The translations under genes were made by a program, and so were the position numbers. From positions 1 through 34,154 of the forward strand of contig JAKPGL010000027.1 of assembly GCA_029550925.1 (NCBI GenBank): a DNA stretch of 34,154 nt, written 5' to 3'. The notes below the pieces were generated by a model. The model saw nothing but the letters and a program-made list of their open reading frames with translations. It was not told where the DNA came from and did not search any database. Below are positions 24,839-34,128 of the stretch, piece by piece. The DNA is from Planctomycetota bacterium. GTDB lineage: Bacteria > Planctomycetota > Planctomycetia > Pirellulales > Thermoguttaceae. Positions within the stretch are counted from its first letter, which is position 1, and each line of letters begins with the position of its first letter.

Positions 24839-27800
24839 ATGAGCAACATCATCAACAAAAACGTACTTTGGGCGGTGTTTAAGCGGAACTTTGTCAGCTA
24901 TTTTTCCAGCCCCACAGGGTATCTATTTATCTGCGTGTTTGTCTGGCTGAGTGTGATGGCCGCCTTTTGGCCGGACGAGTTCTTCAACACCAACCTGGCC
25001 AACCTGGCCCAACTGAATAAAGTCTTTCCCTGGATCATGCTGGTATTCATCCCGGCGATCACGATGTCGATCTGGGCGGAAGAGCGGCGGCAGGGGACCG
25101 ATGAGCTGCTGCTAACGATCCCGGCCACGGACTGGGACATTGTGGTGGGCAAATACCTGGCGGCAGTGGCCATTTATAGCGTGGCGCTGCTGTTTTCTAT
25201 GCTGTGTACCTATACGGTCCTGGAAAACCTGGGCGACCCGGATGTGGGACTGTTTATCGGGACGTATTTCGGCTACTGGTTGGTGGGGTTGGCGATGTTG
25301 GCCGTCGGGATGGTGGCCTCGTTTTTGACGGCCAATGTAACGGTGGCCTACATCCTGGGCGCACTGTTCAACGGGATATTGGTGATCCTGGGCACGGTTC
25401 CGGTGCTTTCGACCATTTTGCGGAACCCGCAATGGGCCGTGTATGTGCAGCGGTGGGGGATCAGCGGCCAATTGGCCGATTTCGGACGAGGCGTGGTGAG
25501 CCTGGCCGGGGTCGTCTATTTTCTGTCGATTACGGCAATCATGCTTTACTTGAGCATGGTGCTGATCGGTCGGCGTCATTGGCGTCTGGGGCCGATCGTA
25601 GGATCGGTGGCGGTGTTTTATGGCCTATTGCACTTGGCCACCTTGGTTGTGTTCGTCCTAGTTGGGTTAGGACTTTCTTCCGTCCTGGCGCCGATCACCG
25701 TTATGCTGCTTATCTTGTCGGGCTATTTGGTGGTTCACACGGCGCTTTTATACTTATGGCCTTCGGTCCAGTTTCAGACGGCCGATTTGCCGGGCCACTA
25801 TATTACCCGTACTTTGGCGATGGGTGTGGCGGCGGTAGGTTTGATCCTATTTTTCCATTCGCATAACCTTCGGTTGGATGTAACCAGCGAACGTCTCAAT
25901 TCGCTTTCGCCGGAGACGGTCCGGCTGGTCAAAGAGCTTCAGGTGGATCGGCCTATTGTGATCGAAGCCTTTATCAGTCCAGCGTCCGAAACGCCGGAAT
26001 CTTATGTGCAAACCCGTCTGAACCTTCTGAACCACCTGTATGAGTTGGCGGCGCTGGGCGGCGAGAAAATCCGTTTGATCATCAACGAAACCAGCCAACT
26101 CAGCGAGGAAGCGGCCCGCGCCGAACAACGTTACCGAATCCAAGCCAAAGAAGTCCGCAGCATCGACCGCGGGACGCTGCGGACCGACAACATCTTCCTG
26201 GGCGTGGCCTTTACCTGTGGAACAGCGCAAAAGGTGGTCGTGCCGTTCATCGACCGGGGTATTCCGGTCGAATATGAATTGGTCCGATCGTTGGCCACCG
26301 TAGGAGGCCAAGAGCGAAAAAAGATCGGCGTAGTGGACACGGATGCGGGATTACAGGGCAACTTCATGATGGGCGTGCAACAATGGCCCATCATCGACGA
26401 ACTGGAAAAACAATATCGAGTCGAGCGGGTGGATCTGAACAGCCCGGTCAAAAAAGAAGAGTTCGATGTGCTCTTGGCGGTGCAACCATCGACGCTTACC
26501 CCGGAACAGATGAGGCATTTCTTGGAAGCGGTTCGCTCCGGGATACCTACGGCGATTTTTGAAGACCCGTGTCCGCGATTTGCTCCCTGGGTACCGGCCA
26601 CCAGCGAACCCCGCCGACCGCCCAGCAGTCCGTTCATGATGATGCCTCGCGAGTTGCCCAAAGGCGATATCCAAGAACTCTGGAACCTTCTAGGCATCGA
26701 TTTTCCCAAGGACCAGATCATTTGGCAGGATTACAACCCCTATCGGAAGATCGATCTTTTCCGCGAGCAGAAGCAGTTCGTGTTCATCGGCAAGGGATCG
26801 GGGGCTGCGGAGCCGTTCAATGAGCAACATGTTATCAGCGCCGGATTGCAGAACATGCTGCTTCCGTTCCCCGGGGCGATGTTCAAGTGGCGGACCTCGG
26901 AGTTGGAGTTTGTCGAATTGTTGCGCACCGGTCCCCGCACGGGCACAGTGCGATACGGCGATCTGTTCCGGATGAATCCCAATGCGTTTCTCAGGCCGAC
27001 CAATGAAAGCTATGTGTTGGCCGCCCGCATCCGGGGCAAACTCAAACCACAGGCCTCGGGAGGGGATTTACCGACGCCGACGGGGGCGAGCAGCCTTTGG
27101 CCGGCCGGGGCCTGGCTAGCAGCGGCGTTGCCCGGTCAACCGGCCTCTGAACCAGCCGGTTCACCGCCGCCATCCCGTACGGAGTCCCCGGCCTCCCCGT
27201 CGCCATCCTTGCCTTCGACGACGCCGGATGCGCCTGCTGCTTCTGGAGATACTCCGACGCAGTCTGGAGAAAAGCCAGGTGTGAAAGAGACGCCCGCTCC
27301 GGACGAAACGCCGGTGGCCAAGGAGTCGGCCCCTGCCGCGCCAGAAAAACCGAAACCTCAGGAAGTGAACGTGGTCGTAGTGGCCGACATCGACATGCTC
27401 ACCCCCACCTTCTTCGCCCTGCGGGAACAAGGCGAAATCGAAGAGTTGGGCATTACGTTCGACTTCGACAATGTAACTTTTGTGCTCAATGCGGTGGACG
27501 AGTTGGCCGGGGAAACCCGCTTCATTGAGCTTCGGAAACGTCGGCCGAAACACCGCACGCTCACCCGGATCGAAGAGGCCACCCGGCAGGCTCGAGAAGA
27601 AACCGCTAAAATTCGAGAAGCCGCCTATAAAAAAGCAGAAACAGTCCGTAAGGAAGAACAAAATAAACTAGACAAACGCGTCGAGGAAATCCAGAAAAAC
27701 AAGGAAATGTCGGAGATGGAAAAGGCCATCCAGATGCTGATGCTGGAGCGGGACGGGCAGCGACGCCTCGACGCCAAGGTCAAAGAGGCCGAAGCCGAAC

Positions 27801-27985
27801 GCGATCGCGAAATCAAACGAGTCGAAACCCAACTGGCAAGCGCGACTCGGCGGGTCCAAGACGCCTACAAAATGTGGGCCGTGGTACTGCCGCCCATTCC
27901 GCCCCTGGTGGTGGCCATTGTGGTCTTCGCAGTCCGACGGGCCAGAGAACGCGAAGGCGTGCTCAAAACTCGTTTACGCGAATAA
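24839..27985 (+). CDS. GldF-GldG fusion: ABC-2 permease joined to an extracytoplasmic auxiliary domain
   Basis: The product has 1048 residues. Residues about 1-330 hold an ABC-2 permease (several helices, AEERRQGTDELLLTIPATDWDIVVGKYLAA typical of GldF) plus extra membrane segments. After a helix near 335 (RTLAMGVAAVGLILFF) comes the GldG-like domain: LDVTSERLNSLSPETVRLVKEL, VVPFIDRGIPVEYELVRSL, then a Rossmann-like region to about 730. A Pro/Ala/Ser/Glu-rich spacer lies at about 735-845. VVVVADIDMLTPTFFALRE and FVLNAVDEL resume the domain. A charged coiled coil (about 905-1000) leads to a last helix (about 1012-1030). Most genomes split GldF and GldG into two genes. ATG 24839 follows GGATAGGGTGGAGCC. 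The protein exports or assembles something at the membrane together with the upstream ATPase; the cargo is unknown. Confidence 0.88.
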   Translation: MSNIINKNVLWAVFKRNFVSYFSSPTGYLFICVFVWLSVMAAFWPDEFFNTNLANLAQLNKVFPWIMLVFIPAITMSIWAEERRQGTDELLLTIPATDWDIVVGKYLAAVAIYSVALLFSMLCTYTVLENLGDPDVGLFIGTYFGYWLVGLAMLAVGMVASFLTANVTVAYILGALFNGILVILGTVPVLSTILRNPQWAVYVQRWGISGQLADFGRGVVSLAGVVYFLSITAIMLYLSMVLIGRRHWRLGPIVGSVAVFYGLLHLATLVVFVLVGLGLSSVLAPITVMLLILSGYLVVHTALLYLWPSVQFQTADLPGHYITRTLAMGVAAVGLILFFHSHNLRLDVTSERLNSLSPETVRLVKELQVDRPIVIEAFISPASETPESYVQTRLNLLNHLYELAALGGEKIRLIINETSQLSEEAARAEQRYRIQAKEVRSIDRGTLRTDNIFLGVAFTCGTAQKVVVPFIDRGIPVEYELVRSLATVGGQERKKIGVVDTDAGLQGNFMMGVQQWPIIDELEKQYRVERVDLNSPVKKEEFDVLLAVQPSTLTPEQMRHFLEAVRSGIPTAIFEDPCPRFAPWVPATSEPRRPPSSPFMMMPRELPKGDIQELWNLLGIDFPKDQIIWQDYNPYRKIDLFREQKQFVFIGKGSGAAEPFNEQHVISAGLQNMLLPFPGAMFKWRTSELEFVELLRTGPRTGTVRYGDLFRMNPNAFLRPTNESYVLAARIRGKLKPQASGGDLPTPTGASSLWPAGAWLAAALPGQPASEPAGSPPPSRTESPASPSPSLPSTTPDAPAASGDTPTQSGEKPGVKETPAPDETPVAKESAPAAPEKPKPQEVNVVVVADIDMLTPTFFALREQGEIEELGITFDFDNVTFVLNAVDELAGETRFIELRKRRPKHRTLTRIEEATRQAREETAKIREAAYKKAETVRKEEQNKLDKRVEEIQKNKEMSEMEKAIQMLMLERDGQRRLDAKVKEAEAERDREIKRVETQLASATRRVQDAYKMWAVVLPPIPPLVVAIVVFAVRRAREREGVLKTRLRE

Positions 27986-28096
27986 TCATCCGGAATGGTC
28001 CTGAGACCGGTTTCGTTGGGTATCGTTCTGCGATGCGTGAGCTTCCCCAACGCAAGCTATGAAATCGCTGGATAAAATCGGAGAGGAGCAGAAGCG

Positions 28097-30025
28097 ATGA
28101 ATGAAAATACAAAAACGCTTATTTTTGTACTTGCGGCGGTAGGGATTTTGTTGGTGGCGTGGGCCGTCCAGCCCCGATTGCCTGAAGAACGTCCTCAGGA
28201 GGAGGTGGGCCAACTGTTGGTCCCGGAATTTGATCCCCGATCCACTGCCAGCTTAGAAATCGTTAAATACGACGAAAAAGAAGCCCGGATCGAAACCTTC
28301 GAGGTAACCCATAACAAACAAAAAGGCGGTTGGTCCATCCCTTCCCACGACAACTACCCGGCCGACGCCAAAGAACATCTGGCCGAAGCCGCCATAACCT
28401 TCACGAATGTCAAAATCCTCGATGTCGCCGCCGAAGACCCCGGCGATCATAAGCAGTACGGCGTCCTGGACCCAGACCCCCGCGATCCGCGCGAAGGCAT
28501 GGGAACCAAAGTCATTATGAAAGACAAGGAAGGTAAGGAACTGGTGGCGCTGATCATCGGAAAGCAAGCCTCTCCGCCATCCTCCGGTCAGTCCTCCGGA
28601 CCTTCGGAACTTCGTTATGTCCGCCGGGTGGGGGACGACCGAGTTTTCGTCGCAGCGGTCAATATCGATCGGCTTTCGACCAAATTCGAAGATTGGATCG
28701 AAAAAGACCTCCTGAAACTCAATCCCTGGGACATCAAAGAAGTCGAAATCCAGGACTACTCCGTGGATATCGTGCGCGGTATGATCATCCAACGCGGTCA
28801 AATGACCCTCGAATATAACGACACTGGCGATCCGCGATGGAAACTGGTCCAAGACCTCCAGGCCGCCGAAAAAGGTCTCCAACAGCTCGGCCTTGGCCCA
28901 GAGGAAGAACTGAACACCGCAAAATTGGACGACATGAAATTCGCCCTCGACGACTTAAAAATCGTCGATGTGAACCCCAAACCCGCCGGATTGAGCGCCG
29001 ACCTGAAAGCCGAAGAAACCCTCATTACCAACCGAGAAGCGGTTACCAATCTGGCCGCCCGCGGTTTCTATCCCGCCCAGGTGGAAGGCCGTTACGAAAT
29101 CGTCTCTAACGAGGGCCAGATTCGGGTCCTGATGAAGGACGGCGTGGAATATCTGCTTCGTTTCGGCGGACCGGCCGGCACGGGAAAGGCCGAAGAAAAA
29201 CAAGCCCCTAAATCTGAATCAAAGCCCAAGGAAAAATCGGAAGACCAAAAAACCTCCCCGGGCATGAACCGATTTATCATGGTAACGGCTCGGTTCAACG
29301 AGTCGGCCATCCCCAAACCCCAGCTCGAACCGCTGCCCGAAGATACCTCGGAAAAACCGTCCGCCGAAGCAAAATCTGAATCCAAACCCGCTTCTGCTTC
29401 GCCGAAAGAGAAACCGGAGTCGAAACCCGAATCCAAACCCTCCGAAAAGACCGATCCCGCCAAACAAGAAAAGACCGAACCCAAAAAAGACCCCGAACAG
29501 ACCAAAAAAGAATTAGAACAACGCCGTCAGGAGATTCAAAAAGAAAACGAACGCAAACAAAAAGAATATCAAGAAAAACTCGAACAGGGCCGCAAAAGGG
29601 CCAAAGAACTCAACGACCGCTTCGCCGACTGGTATTACATCATCTCGGAAGAAACCTATAAAAAAATCCGCCTGACCCGTTCCGACATCGTTAAGAAAAA
29701 AGAGGAGAAAAAGGAAGAACCCAAAGAAGCGGAGCACAAACACGAACACGAAGCTCAACCTAAAGAAGGCGAAAAAACGCCTCTCCCAGCCTCCACAAAA
29801 CAAGAACCCAAATCCGAAGAACCTAAACCGTCGATGGAAGCCAAACCGGGTGTTTCCCAACCTTCGCCAGAATCGAAACCCTCAGAATCCAAACCGGCCC
29901 CTGCCCCTGCCGACAAACCGGCCCCCGCTCCCGCAGCTTCTAAACCTACGCCTGCCGGTACAGAGGCTTCCAAACCGCCCGCCGCGGAACCGGCAACTCC
30001 AAAACCGACTCCTTCTAATCCCTAA
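28097..30025 (+). CDS. DUF4340 protein with long charged low-complexity tail
   Basis: The product has 642 residues. One N-terminal helix (6-24, TLIFVLAAVGILLVAWAV) anchors it. Residues about 35-345 fit the DUF4340 repeat pattern: FDPRSTASLEIVKYD, KQKGGWSIPS, a TNVKILDVAAED segment, KQYGVLDPDP, then LALIIGK-like strands and RVFVAAVNIDRLSTKFEDWIEKDLL. From about 355 onward, Lys/Glu/Pro/Ser repeats dominate (ESKPESKPSEKTDP), broken by a short block around RFADWYYIISEETYKKIRL. DUF4340 genes regularly follow GldG-type genes, and this one starts 111 bases after the fusion. ATG 28097 follows GGAGAGGAGCAGAAGCG. It is probably an extracytoplasmic partner of that transporter; its biochemical role is unknown. 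Confidence 0.88.
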   Translation: MNENTKTLIFVLAAVGILLVAWAVQPRLPEERPQEEVGQLLVPEFDPRSTASLEIVKYDEKEARIETFEVTHNKQKGGWSIPSHDNYPADAKEHLAEAAITFTNVKILDVAAEDPGDHKQYGVLDPDPRDPREGMGTKVIMKDKEGKELVALIIGKQASPPSSGQSSGPSELRYVRRVGDDRVFVAAVNIDRLSTKFEDWIEKDLLKLNPWDIKEVEIQDYSVDIVRGMIIQRGQMTLEYNDTGDPRWKLVQDLQAAEKGLQQLGLGPEEELNTAKLDDMKFALDDLKIVDVNPKPAGLSADLKAEETLITNREAVTNLAARGFYPAQVEGRYEIVSNEGQIRVLMKDGVEYLLRFGGPAGTGKAEEKQAPKSESKPKEKSEDQKTSPGMNRFIMVTARFNESAIPKPQLEPLPEDTSEKPSAEAKSESKPASASPKEKPESKPESKPSEKTDPAKQEKTEPKKDPEQTKKELEQRRQEIQKENERKQKEYQEKLEQGRKRAKELNDRFADWYYIISEETYKKIRLTRSDIVKKKEEKKEEPKEAEHKHEHEAQPKEGEKTPLPASTKQEPKSEEPKPSMEAKPGVSQPSPESKPSESKPAPAPADKPAPAPAASKPTPAGTEASKPPAAEPATPKPTPSNP

Positions 30026-30103
30026 ATATCCAAGTTCCGCCGAAGAAGGGTCCCGGAAGCGAAAGAGTATTCAGGCTCAGGTGCAGAAATCACGGGAAAG
30101 GAT

Positions 30104-31360
30104 TCAGTCCTCCGGCCATACCGCGATAGCTTCCGGGTGATCGGCGAACCACTGTTTGGCCCGTTGAATGGCTTGGTCCCACTCCTGTCGGCCCACCCGG
30201 CCGCGTCGGCCCATGAAATCCACCTGCACAATGGCTGCCGTTCGGGCTACGGCCGTATCGGCATAACAGGCCCCGGCTGCCTCCGGTTCTGGCCTGGGAC
30301 GATGATCCTCCAGCAAAAGCTTTAGATAGGGAAGCCGGGTTGGGCGATACCGGTTCGTCAGCCCGGCTACGAGGGCTTGGTATCGGGGGGTTGGTCCCGG
30401 CCGCTGCATTTCCTCTTTCAAGGCAAGCCAAAGCCGGGCCTGAACGTGCCGCGGTGCATGATCGGCCAAAATTCCCGCTGCCGAGGCCAATTCTTCAGGA
30501 CTTCCCCGACCATCGTTTGGGCTGTCCGTTTGGGTAGAGAAGACAATTTTTTCGGCCTGCTGGAGGGCTGCTGGCAACCAAGGTTCTGCCGGCCCTCGAA
30601 GGAGCCGATCCGCCAGACAAACGCCAAACGGTCTGCCCTGTCGTAGATACTCTTCTAACCGGGCGGCTATCGCCGGGTTGGCCGACTCCGCCTGAACACG
30701 CCGAATCAACTCCTCATAATCAGCCGGCGCACGGTCCGACCATAGCGAAAACGCCTCTTGCAGGGACTGCCACTGCTTGGCCGACGGTCGAGGCCGACGC
30801 ACATACGTCCGCAGATTGTGTTCTTGCAGGCAAGCGGGAGTTCCAAATTGAAATGCATACATCTCAGCCAAGGCTCTCTCCACCGGCCAACCGTCATACT
30901 CCAGACGAAACAAGGCCGCCAACGTGCCGGTGCGATGTTTACCCGCCCAGCAGTGGATAAGCACCGGCCAATGTCCCGGCTCGTCCATGAGGTGGAAAAA
31001 TTCTTCCAGGTATTCCGGCGGCGGCCAGGGCCAAGCGCCCTGATCCCCGATCGGCCAATGCAGAAAACGGACGCCTAACTGCTGGGCCAACTGGCTTTCC
31101 GCCGGGCCAGAAGCTTCGCCCAGATCAAAAAACCACCCAGCTTTCACCCTGGGAACCGCCCCTTCATGCAGGCAGACGACCGTTCGGATGCCGTATTGCC
31201 GAACGATCTGCCCAAAGCCCTCTTCACTCGGAATGCCCATCCGATAGAGTACCCCCGGCCGAACTTCCTGAAACCGGCGGTAGTTATGCCGTTGCCACCG
31301 ATAAACGCCCAGAAGGGCTAATCCCCCAATCAAAACGGCCGCCCCCACCAGCCGCCACAT
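30104..31360 (-). CDS. Membrane-anchored Cys-dependent (tyrosine/dual-specificity-like) phosphatase
   Basis: The product has 418 residues from ATG 31360. A membrane helix (4-20, LVGAAVLIGGLALLGVY) is followed by a phosphatase domain: VRPGVLYRMGIPSEEGF, IRTVVCLHE, D106 as possible general acid in WPIGDQG, and the signature H136-C137-W-A-G-K-H-R143-T-G (HCx5R). The C-terminal 230 residues are mostly helical, Ala/Arg/Leu-rich and unassigned. An alternative start, GTG 31501, has a good GGGAGAAGGG site and would add 47 basic residues. I prefer 31360 because it puts the anchor at the N-terminus, but this is undecided. The protein converges with the DUF4340 gene, leaving 78 bases between stops. Confidence 0.82.
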   Translation of the reverse strand: MWRLVGAAVLIGGLALLGVYRWQRHNYRRFQEVRPGVLYRMGIPSEEGFGQIVRQYGIRTVVCLHEGAVPRVKAGWFFDLGEASGPAESQLAQQLGVRFLHWPIGDQGAWPWPPPEYLEEFFHLMDEPGHWPVLIHCWAGKHRTGTLAALFRLEYDGWPVERALAEMYAFQFGTPACLQEHNLRTYVRRPRPSAKQWQSLQEAFSLWSDRAPADYEELIRRVQAESANPAIAARLEEYLRQGRPFGVCLADRLLRGPAEPWLPAALQQAEKIVFSTQTDSPNDGRGSPEELASAAGILADHAPRHVQARLWLALKEEMQRPGPTPRYQALVAGLTNRYRPTRLPYLKLLLEDHRPRPEPEAAGACYADTAVARTAAIVQVDFMGRRGRVGRQEWDQAIQRAKQWFADHPEAIAVWPED

Positions 31361-31589
31361 TCGGCCTTTGATCTTAAAAACCCCCCGAATAGATGGAGCA
31401 GAAAAGTCCTGGCCTAGCGAAGCATAGCAGGATGGAAGATTAGGCAGTTTGGGCAATTTCAATAAAATCCCTTTCTTCAAACCGGGGTTTTTCTGAACCA
31501 CCCCTTCTCCCAGCAGGAAAGTTTTTCTATTTGGGCCTTCTTATATCAAACAGGACAACTGCCCCACAACCACAGTTCAAAATTCTCTC

Positions 31590-31618
31590 TTGACTCCCAA
31601 CCGACACGTGTCTAATTT
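31590..31618 (+). promoter_or_regulatory. Sigma-70-like promoter of the lipoprotein hydrolase gene
   Basis: TTGACT (31590-31595) and TAATTT (31613-31618) are 17 bases apart, the ideal spacing, about 100 bases before the hydrolase start. This is the clearest promoter-like pair seen in the window. Confidence 0.55.
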
Positions 31619-31633
31619 TTCCCCGCCTCGCAT

Positions 31634-31660
31634 TAGGCAAGTTCTCGGACTGCCTATTTT
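31634..31660 (+). promoter_or_regulatory. Leader hairpin with short T tract, possible attenuator
   Basis: TAGGCA (31634-31639) pairs with TGCCTA (31651-31656), followed by TTTT. It sits between the promoter-like pair and the hydrolase start, where it could reduce read-through. The stem is only 6 bp with an 11-nt loop, so the effect may be weak or absent. Confidence 0.35.
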
Positions 31661-31719
31661 GTCCATATTTCCCATTTTCCTTCTAGTTTCTTTTCAATTC
31701 TGTGAACCACACGGTTAGG

Positions 31720-33774
31720 ATGCAATTGGGCCGGGGGGCAAAGTCGGCCGCCAGGAAACGCTGGTTTCTGCTGGCGGTTGGGGTGCTGGCCGTCGGGTTG
31801 ACCGGATGTGCTACCACCTCGATGGTCACCATGCGTCCGATCCCGAAAAATCCCCTGGCCGACACCCTCCATCTTACGAGCCGAAAAGGCCCCCAACCGA
31901 GCCAGCGGGTCATGCAGTTTTTGCGGGTCTATGATCTGACAGGCGATCTGGAGGGCGATCCGCAAATCCTGCTCCAAAAGGCCCAGGCGATTTTAGACGC
32001 CCAGCCGTCGGCTGAATATGCCTACATCTGCGCCGAACTGGCCTATCTAGGGGCCAAACGGGTTGAAGATCGGGACATGGCCAAGGCCCTGAGTCTTTAT
32101 AGTGCAACGGTTTTGTATGCCTATCGTTATTTGTTCGACGACGATTTTACATATTTGCGCAATCCGTATGATCCGCAATTTCGGGGGGCGTGCGATTTAT
32201 ACAACACCGCGTTGGAGTCGGCCCTTCGGCTTGCCAGTCGCGAAGAGGGGATTCGGCCCGGCCAGAGCCGACGGATTGTTACCGCTGCCGGAGAGTACGA
32301 AATTACCTGTGTGGTCCGCGGCAGCCACTGGCGGCCTGAAGATTTCGGCCCGGTGGAATTCGTCTCCGACTACGAAATGCGCGGCCTGAAGAACCACTAT
32401 CTGACCTATGGCCTGGGAGTGCCGCTCATTGTTACCCGCCGAAGTTACCAGGGGGAACCGCCCGCCGCCCGATATTATCCGGAAGGTCTGAGTTTTGCGG
32501 CCACCGCGTTTCTCCGGCCGTTGCCCGAACGCACCTTCCGCAAAGAAATCCTTCAGGAACTCCTCCGGGAACCCGCCGAGGGAAAACCAACAAGAACCGG
32601 TCGGCTTCGGGCGATGCTGGAACTTTACGATCCGCTGGTAACCCAGGATATTTACGTGGCCGGTATTCGCGTGCCGTTGGAGAGCGATCTGACCACGCCG
32701 CTAGCGTATTTTCTGTCGAACCCGGCGTTAGGGACGCTAGCCACCACGGGGCTTTTACGACCTGATGCCCTTCAGAAACTGATGCCCGGCCAGAAAAAAC
32801 CCTATAAAGGTCTCTGGCTGGTCCAGCCGTATGAGCGGGGCAAAATTCCGGTCATCTTCGTCCACGGCCTTTGGTCCAGCCCGATGACGTGGATGGAGAT
32901 GTTCAACGATCTGCGCAGCCAGCCGGACATCCGCGCCCATTACCAATTTTGGTTCTACCTGTATCCGACGGGCCAGCCGTTCTGGATTTCGGCGGCCCAG
33001 ATGCGGGAGGATCTGGCGGAAATGCGTCAGATATTGGACCCCGAAGGCCGAGAATCCGCCCTGGATCAGATGGTGCTGATCGGCCATAGCATGGGCGGCC
33101 TGGTCAGCCGACTGCAAACCCTCGAAAGCGGCGACGATTTCTGGCGTCTGATCAGCGACCATCCTTTCGACGAAGTCCAGGCCGATCCGGAAACCAAAGA
33201 CCGGATCGCCAAGGTGCTGTTTTTCCATCCGAATCCTTCGGTTCGCCGGGTCATTACCATTGCCACCCCGCATCGAGGCAGCAAGTTTTCCAACGACGCC
33301 ACCCAATGGATCCTGCGCAAGCTGATCGAACTGCCCACCTTAGTGTTGCAGAGCCAGGAGGCGTTTTACCGGAATAATAAACATTTGTTCAAAGACGACC
33401 GCGTCCTGAAAATCAAAACCAGCGTGGATTCTCTCTCTCCCAGTTCGCCGGTCTTTACGGCCATGATCCAGGCGCAGCGGGCACCCTGGGTCAAATATCA
33501 TGGAATTATCGGGTTGGTGCCGGAAAAGGGTCTTTACGGCCATTTGGCCAAGGGGACCGACGGCGTGGTCGCCGCCGAAAGCGCCCACATGGACGACGTC
33601 GAATCGGAGATCACCGTACCGGCGGATCATTCGGGGGTACATAGTCATCCGCGGGCGGTATTGGAAGTCCGCCGTATCTTGCAGGAACATCTCGACGAGG
33701 TCCAAGGTCGCATCGCCTACACGCCGCCGGTCCATGTGCGGATGGCTTCCCGCCAACAAAAACGTTCCCAATAG
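31720..33774 (+). CDS. Lipoprotein alpha/beta hydrolase (lipase/esterase-like)
   Basis: The product has 684 residues from ATG 31720; GTG 31702 would add six, and neither start has a good ribosome site. The N-terminus is a lipoprotein signal with GLTGC (lipidated C30). Residues about 35-360 form an unassigned, partly helical region. The hydrolase fold begins at IPVIFVHGLWSSPMTW (oxyanion region). S457 lies in the elbow IGHSMGGLVSR, ITIATPHRGSKF follows, and GTDGVVAAESAHMDD and ADHSGVHSHP probably carry the Asp and His of the triad. The pattern resembles PGAP1- or lipase-like esterases acting on acyl esters at the cell surface. It has its own promoter-like pair upstream and a terminator-like hairpin after the stop. 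Confidence 0.86.
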   Translation: MQLGRGAKSAARKRWFLLAVGVLAVGLTGCATTSMVTMRPIPKNPLADTLHLTSRKGPQPSQRVMQFLRVYDLTGDLEGDPQILLQKAQAILDAQPSAEYAYICAELAYLGAKRVEDRDMAKALSLYSATVLYAYRYLFDDDFTYLRNPYDPQFRGACDLYNTALESALRLASREEGIRPGQSRRIVTAAGEYEITCVVRGSHWRPEDFGPVEFVSDYEMRGLKNHYLTYGLGVPLIVTRRSYQGEPPAARYYPEGLSFAATAFLRPLPERTFRKEILQELLREPAEGKPTRTGRLRAMLELYDPLVTQDIYVAGIRVPLESDLTTPLAYFLSNPALGTLATTGLLRPDALQKLMPGQKKPYKGLWLVQPYERGKIPVIFVHGLWSSPMTWMEMFNDLRSQPDIRAHYQFWFYLYPTGQPFWISAAQMREDLAEMRQILDPEGRESALDQMVLIGHSMGGLVSRLQTLESGDDFWRLISDHPFDEVQADPETKDRIAKVLFFHPNPSVRRVITIATPHRGSKFSNDATQWILRKLIELPTLVLQSQEAFYRNNKHLFKDDRVLKIKTSVDSLSPSSPVFTAMIQAQRAPWVKYHGIIGLVPEKGLYGHLAKGTDGVVAAESAHMDDVESEITVPADHSGVHSHPRAVLEVRRILQEHLDEVQGRIAYTPPVHVRMASRQQKRSQ

Positions 33775-33836
33775 GAATGCGGCGATTTCGGCTTGCCAGA
33801 CGGCCTCTGGGGGCTACCCCCCCTGTCGGCAGCTCT

Positions 33837-33869
33837 CTTTTCTCTTTCCGTGGGAGAAAGCCGTTTTTT
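33837..33869 (+). terminator. Probable intrinsic terminator of the hydrolase gene
   Basis: CTTTTCTC (33837-33844) pairs with GAGAAAG (33854-33860) with one bulged T, followed after CCG by six T and further T-rich sequence. It lies 63 bases after the stop codon. The stem is AT-rich, so its strength is moderate. Confidence 0.5.
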
Positions 33870-34020
33870 CTTTCTTCATGGACACTATATTTTGTGTTCG
33901 CTTTTTGTCTTGTGCCACATCTTGTGTCCCATCTAGGGGGTTTTGTCGATTGAACTTCGTTTTTGGATTGCCCTGAAAGAAAAGAATCTGTACAATCCCC
34001 CCTGGAAAACTGGACTATTG

Positions 34021-34128
34021 GTAGCTTAGCCAGCCGGCTGTCCAGCCTGAGCCAGTCCGTAGCTTAGGCTGTCCAGTCCGTAGCTTAGGCTGTCCAGCCT
34101 GAGCTAATCGCCCTCTAAACAGAGGGCG
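34021..34128. repeat. Cluster of REP-like palindromes with 21-bp tandem units
   Basis: A 21-base unit, CCAGTCCGTAGCTTAGGCTG plus T, repeats exactly at 34052-34072 and 34073-34093. At 34081-34106 TAGCTTAGGCTG and CAGCCTGAGCTA form an 11-of-12 palindrome around TC, the same core as 9880-9899. Another partial copy spans 34021-34051. A perfect CGCCCTCT/AGAGGGCG hairpin (34109-34116/34121-34128) follows. The cluster may extend past the window edge. Confidence 0.65.

Noticed and set aside
25112-25579. 155-codon minus-strand frame rich in His and Gln opposite the GldFG permease
   Set aside because: The composition is what the complement of a membrane-helix coding stretch gives; no motif or ribosome site.
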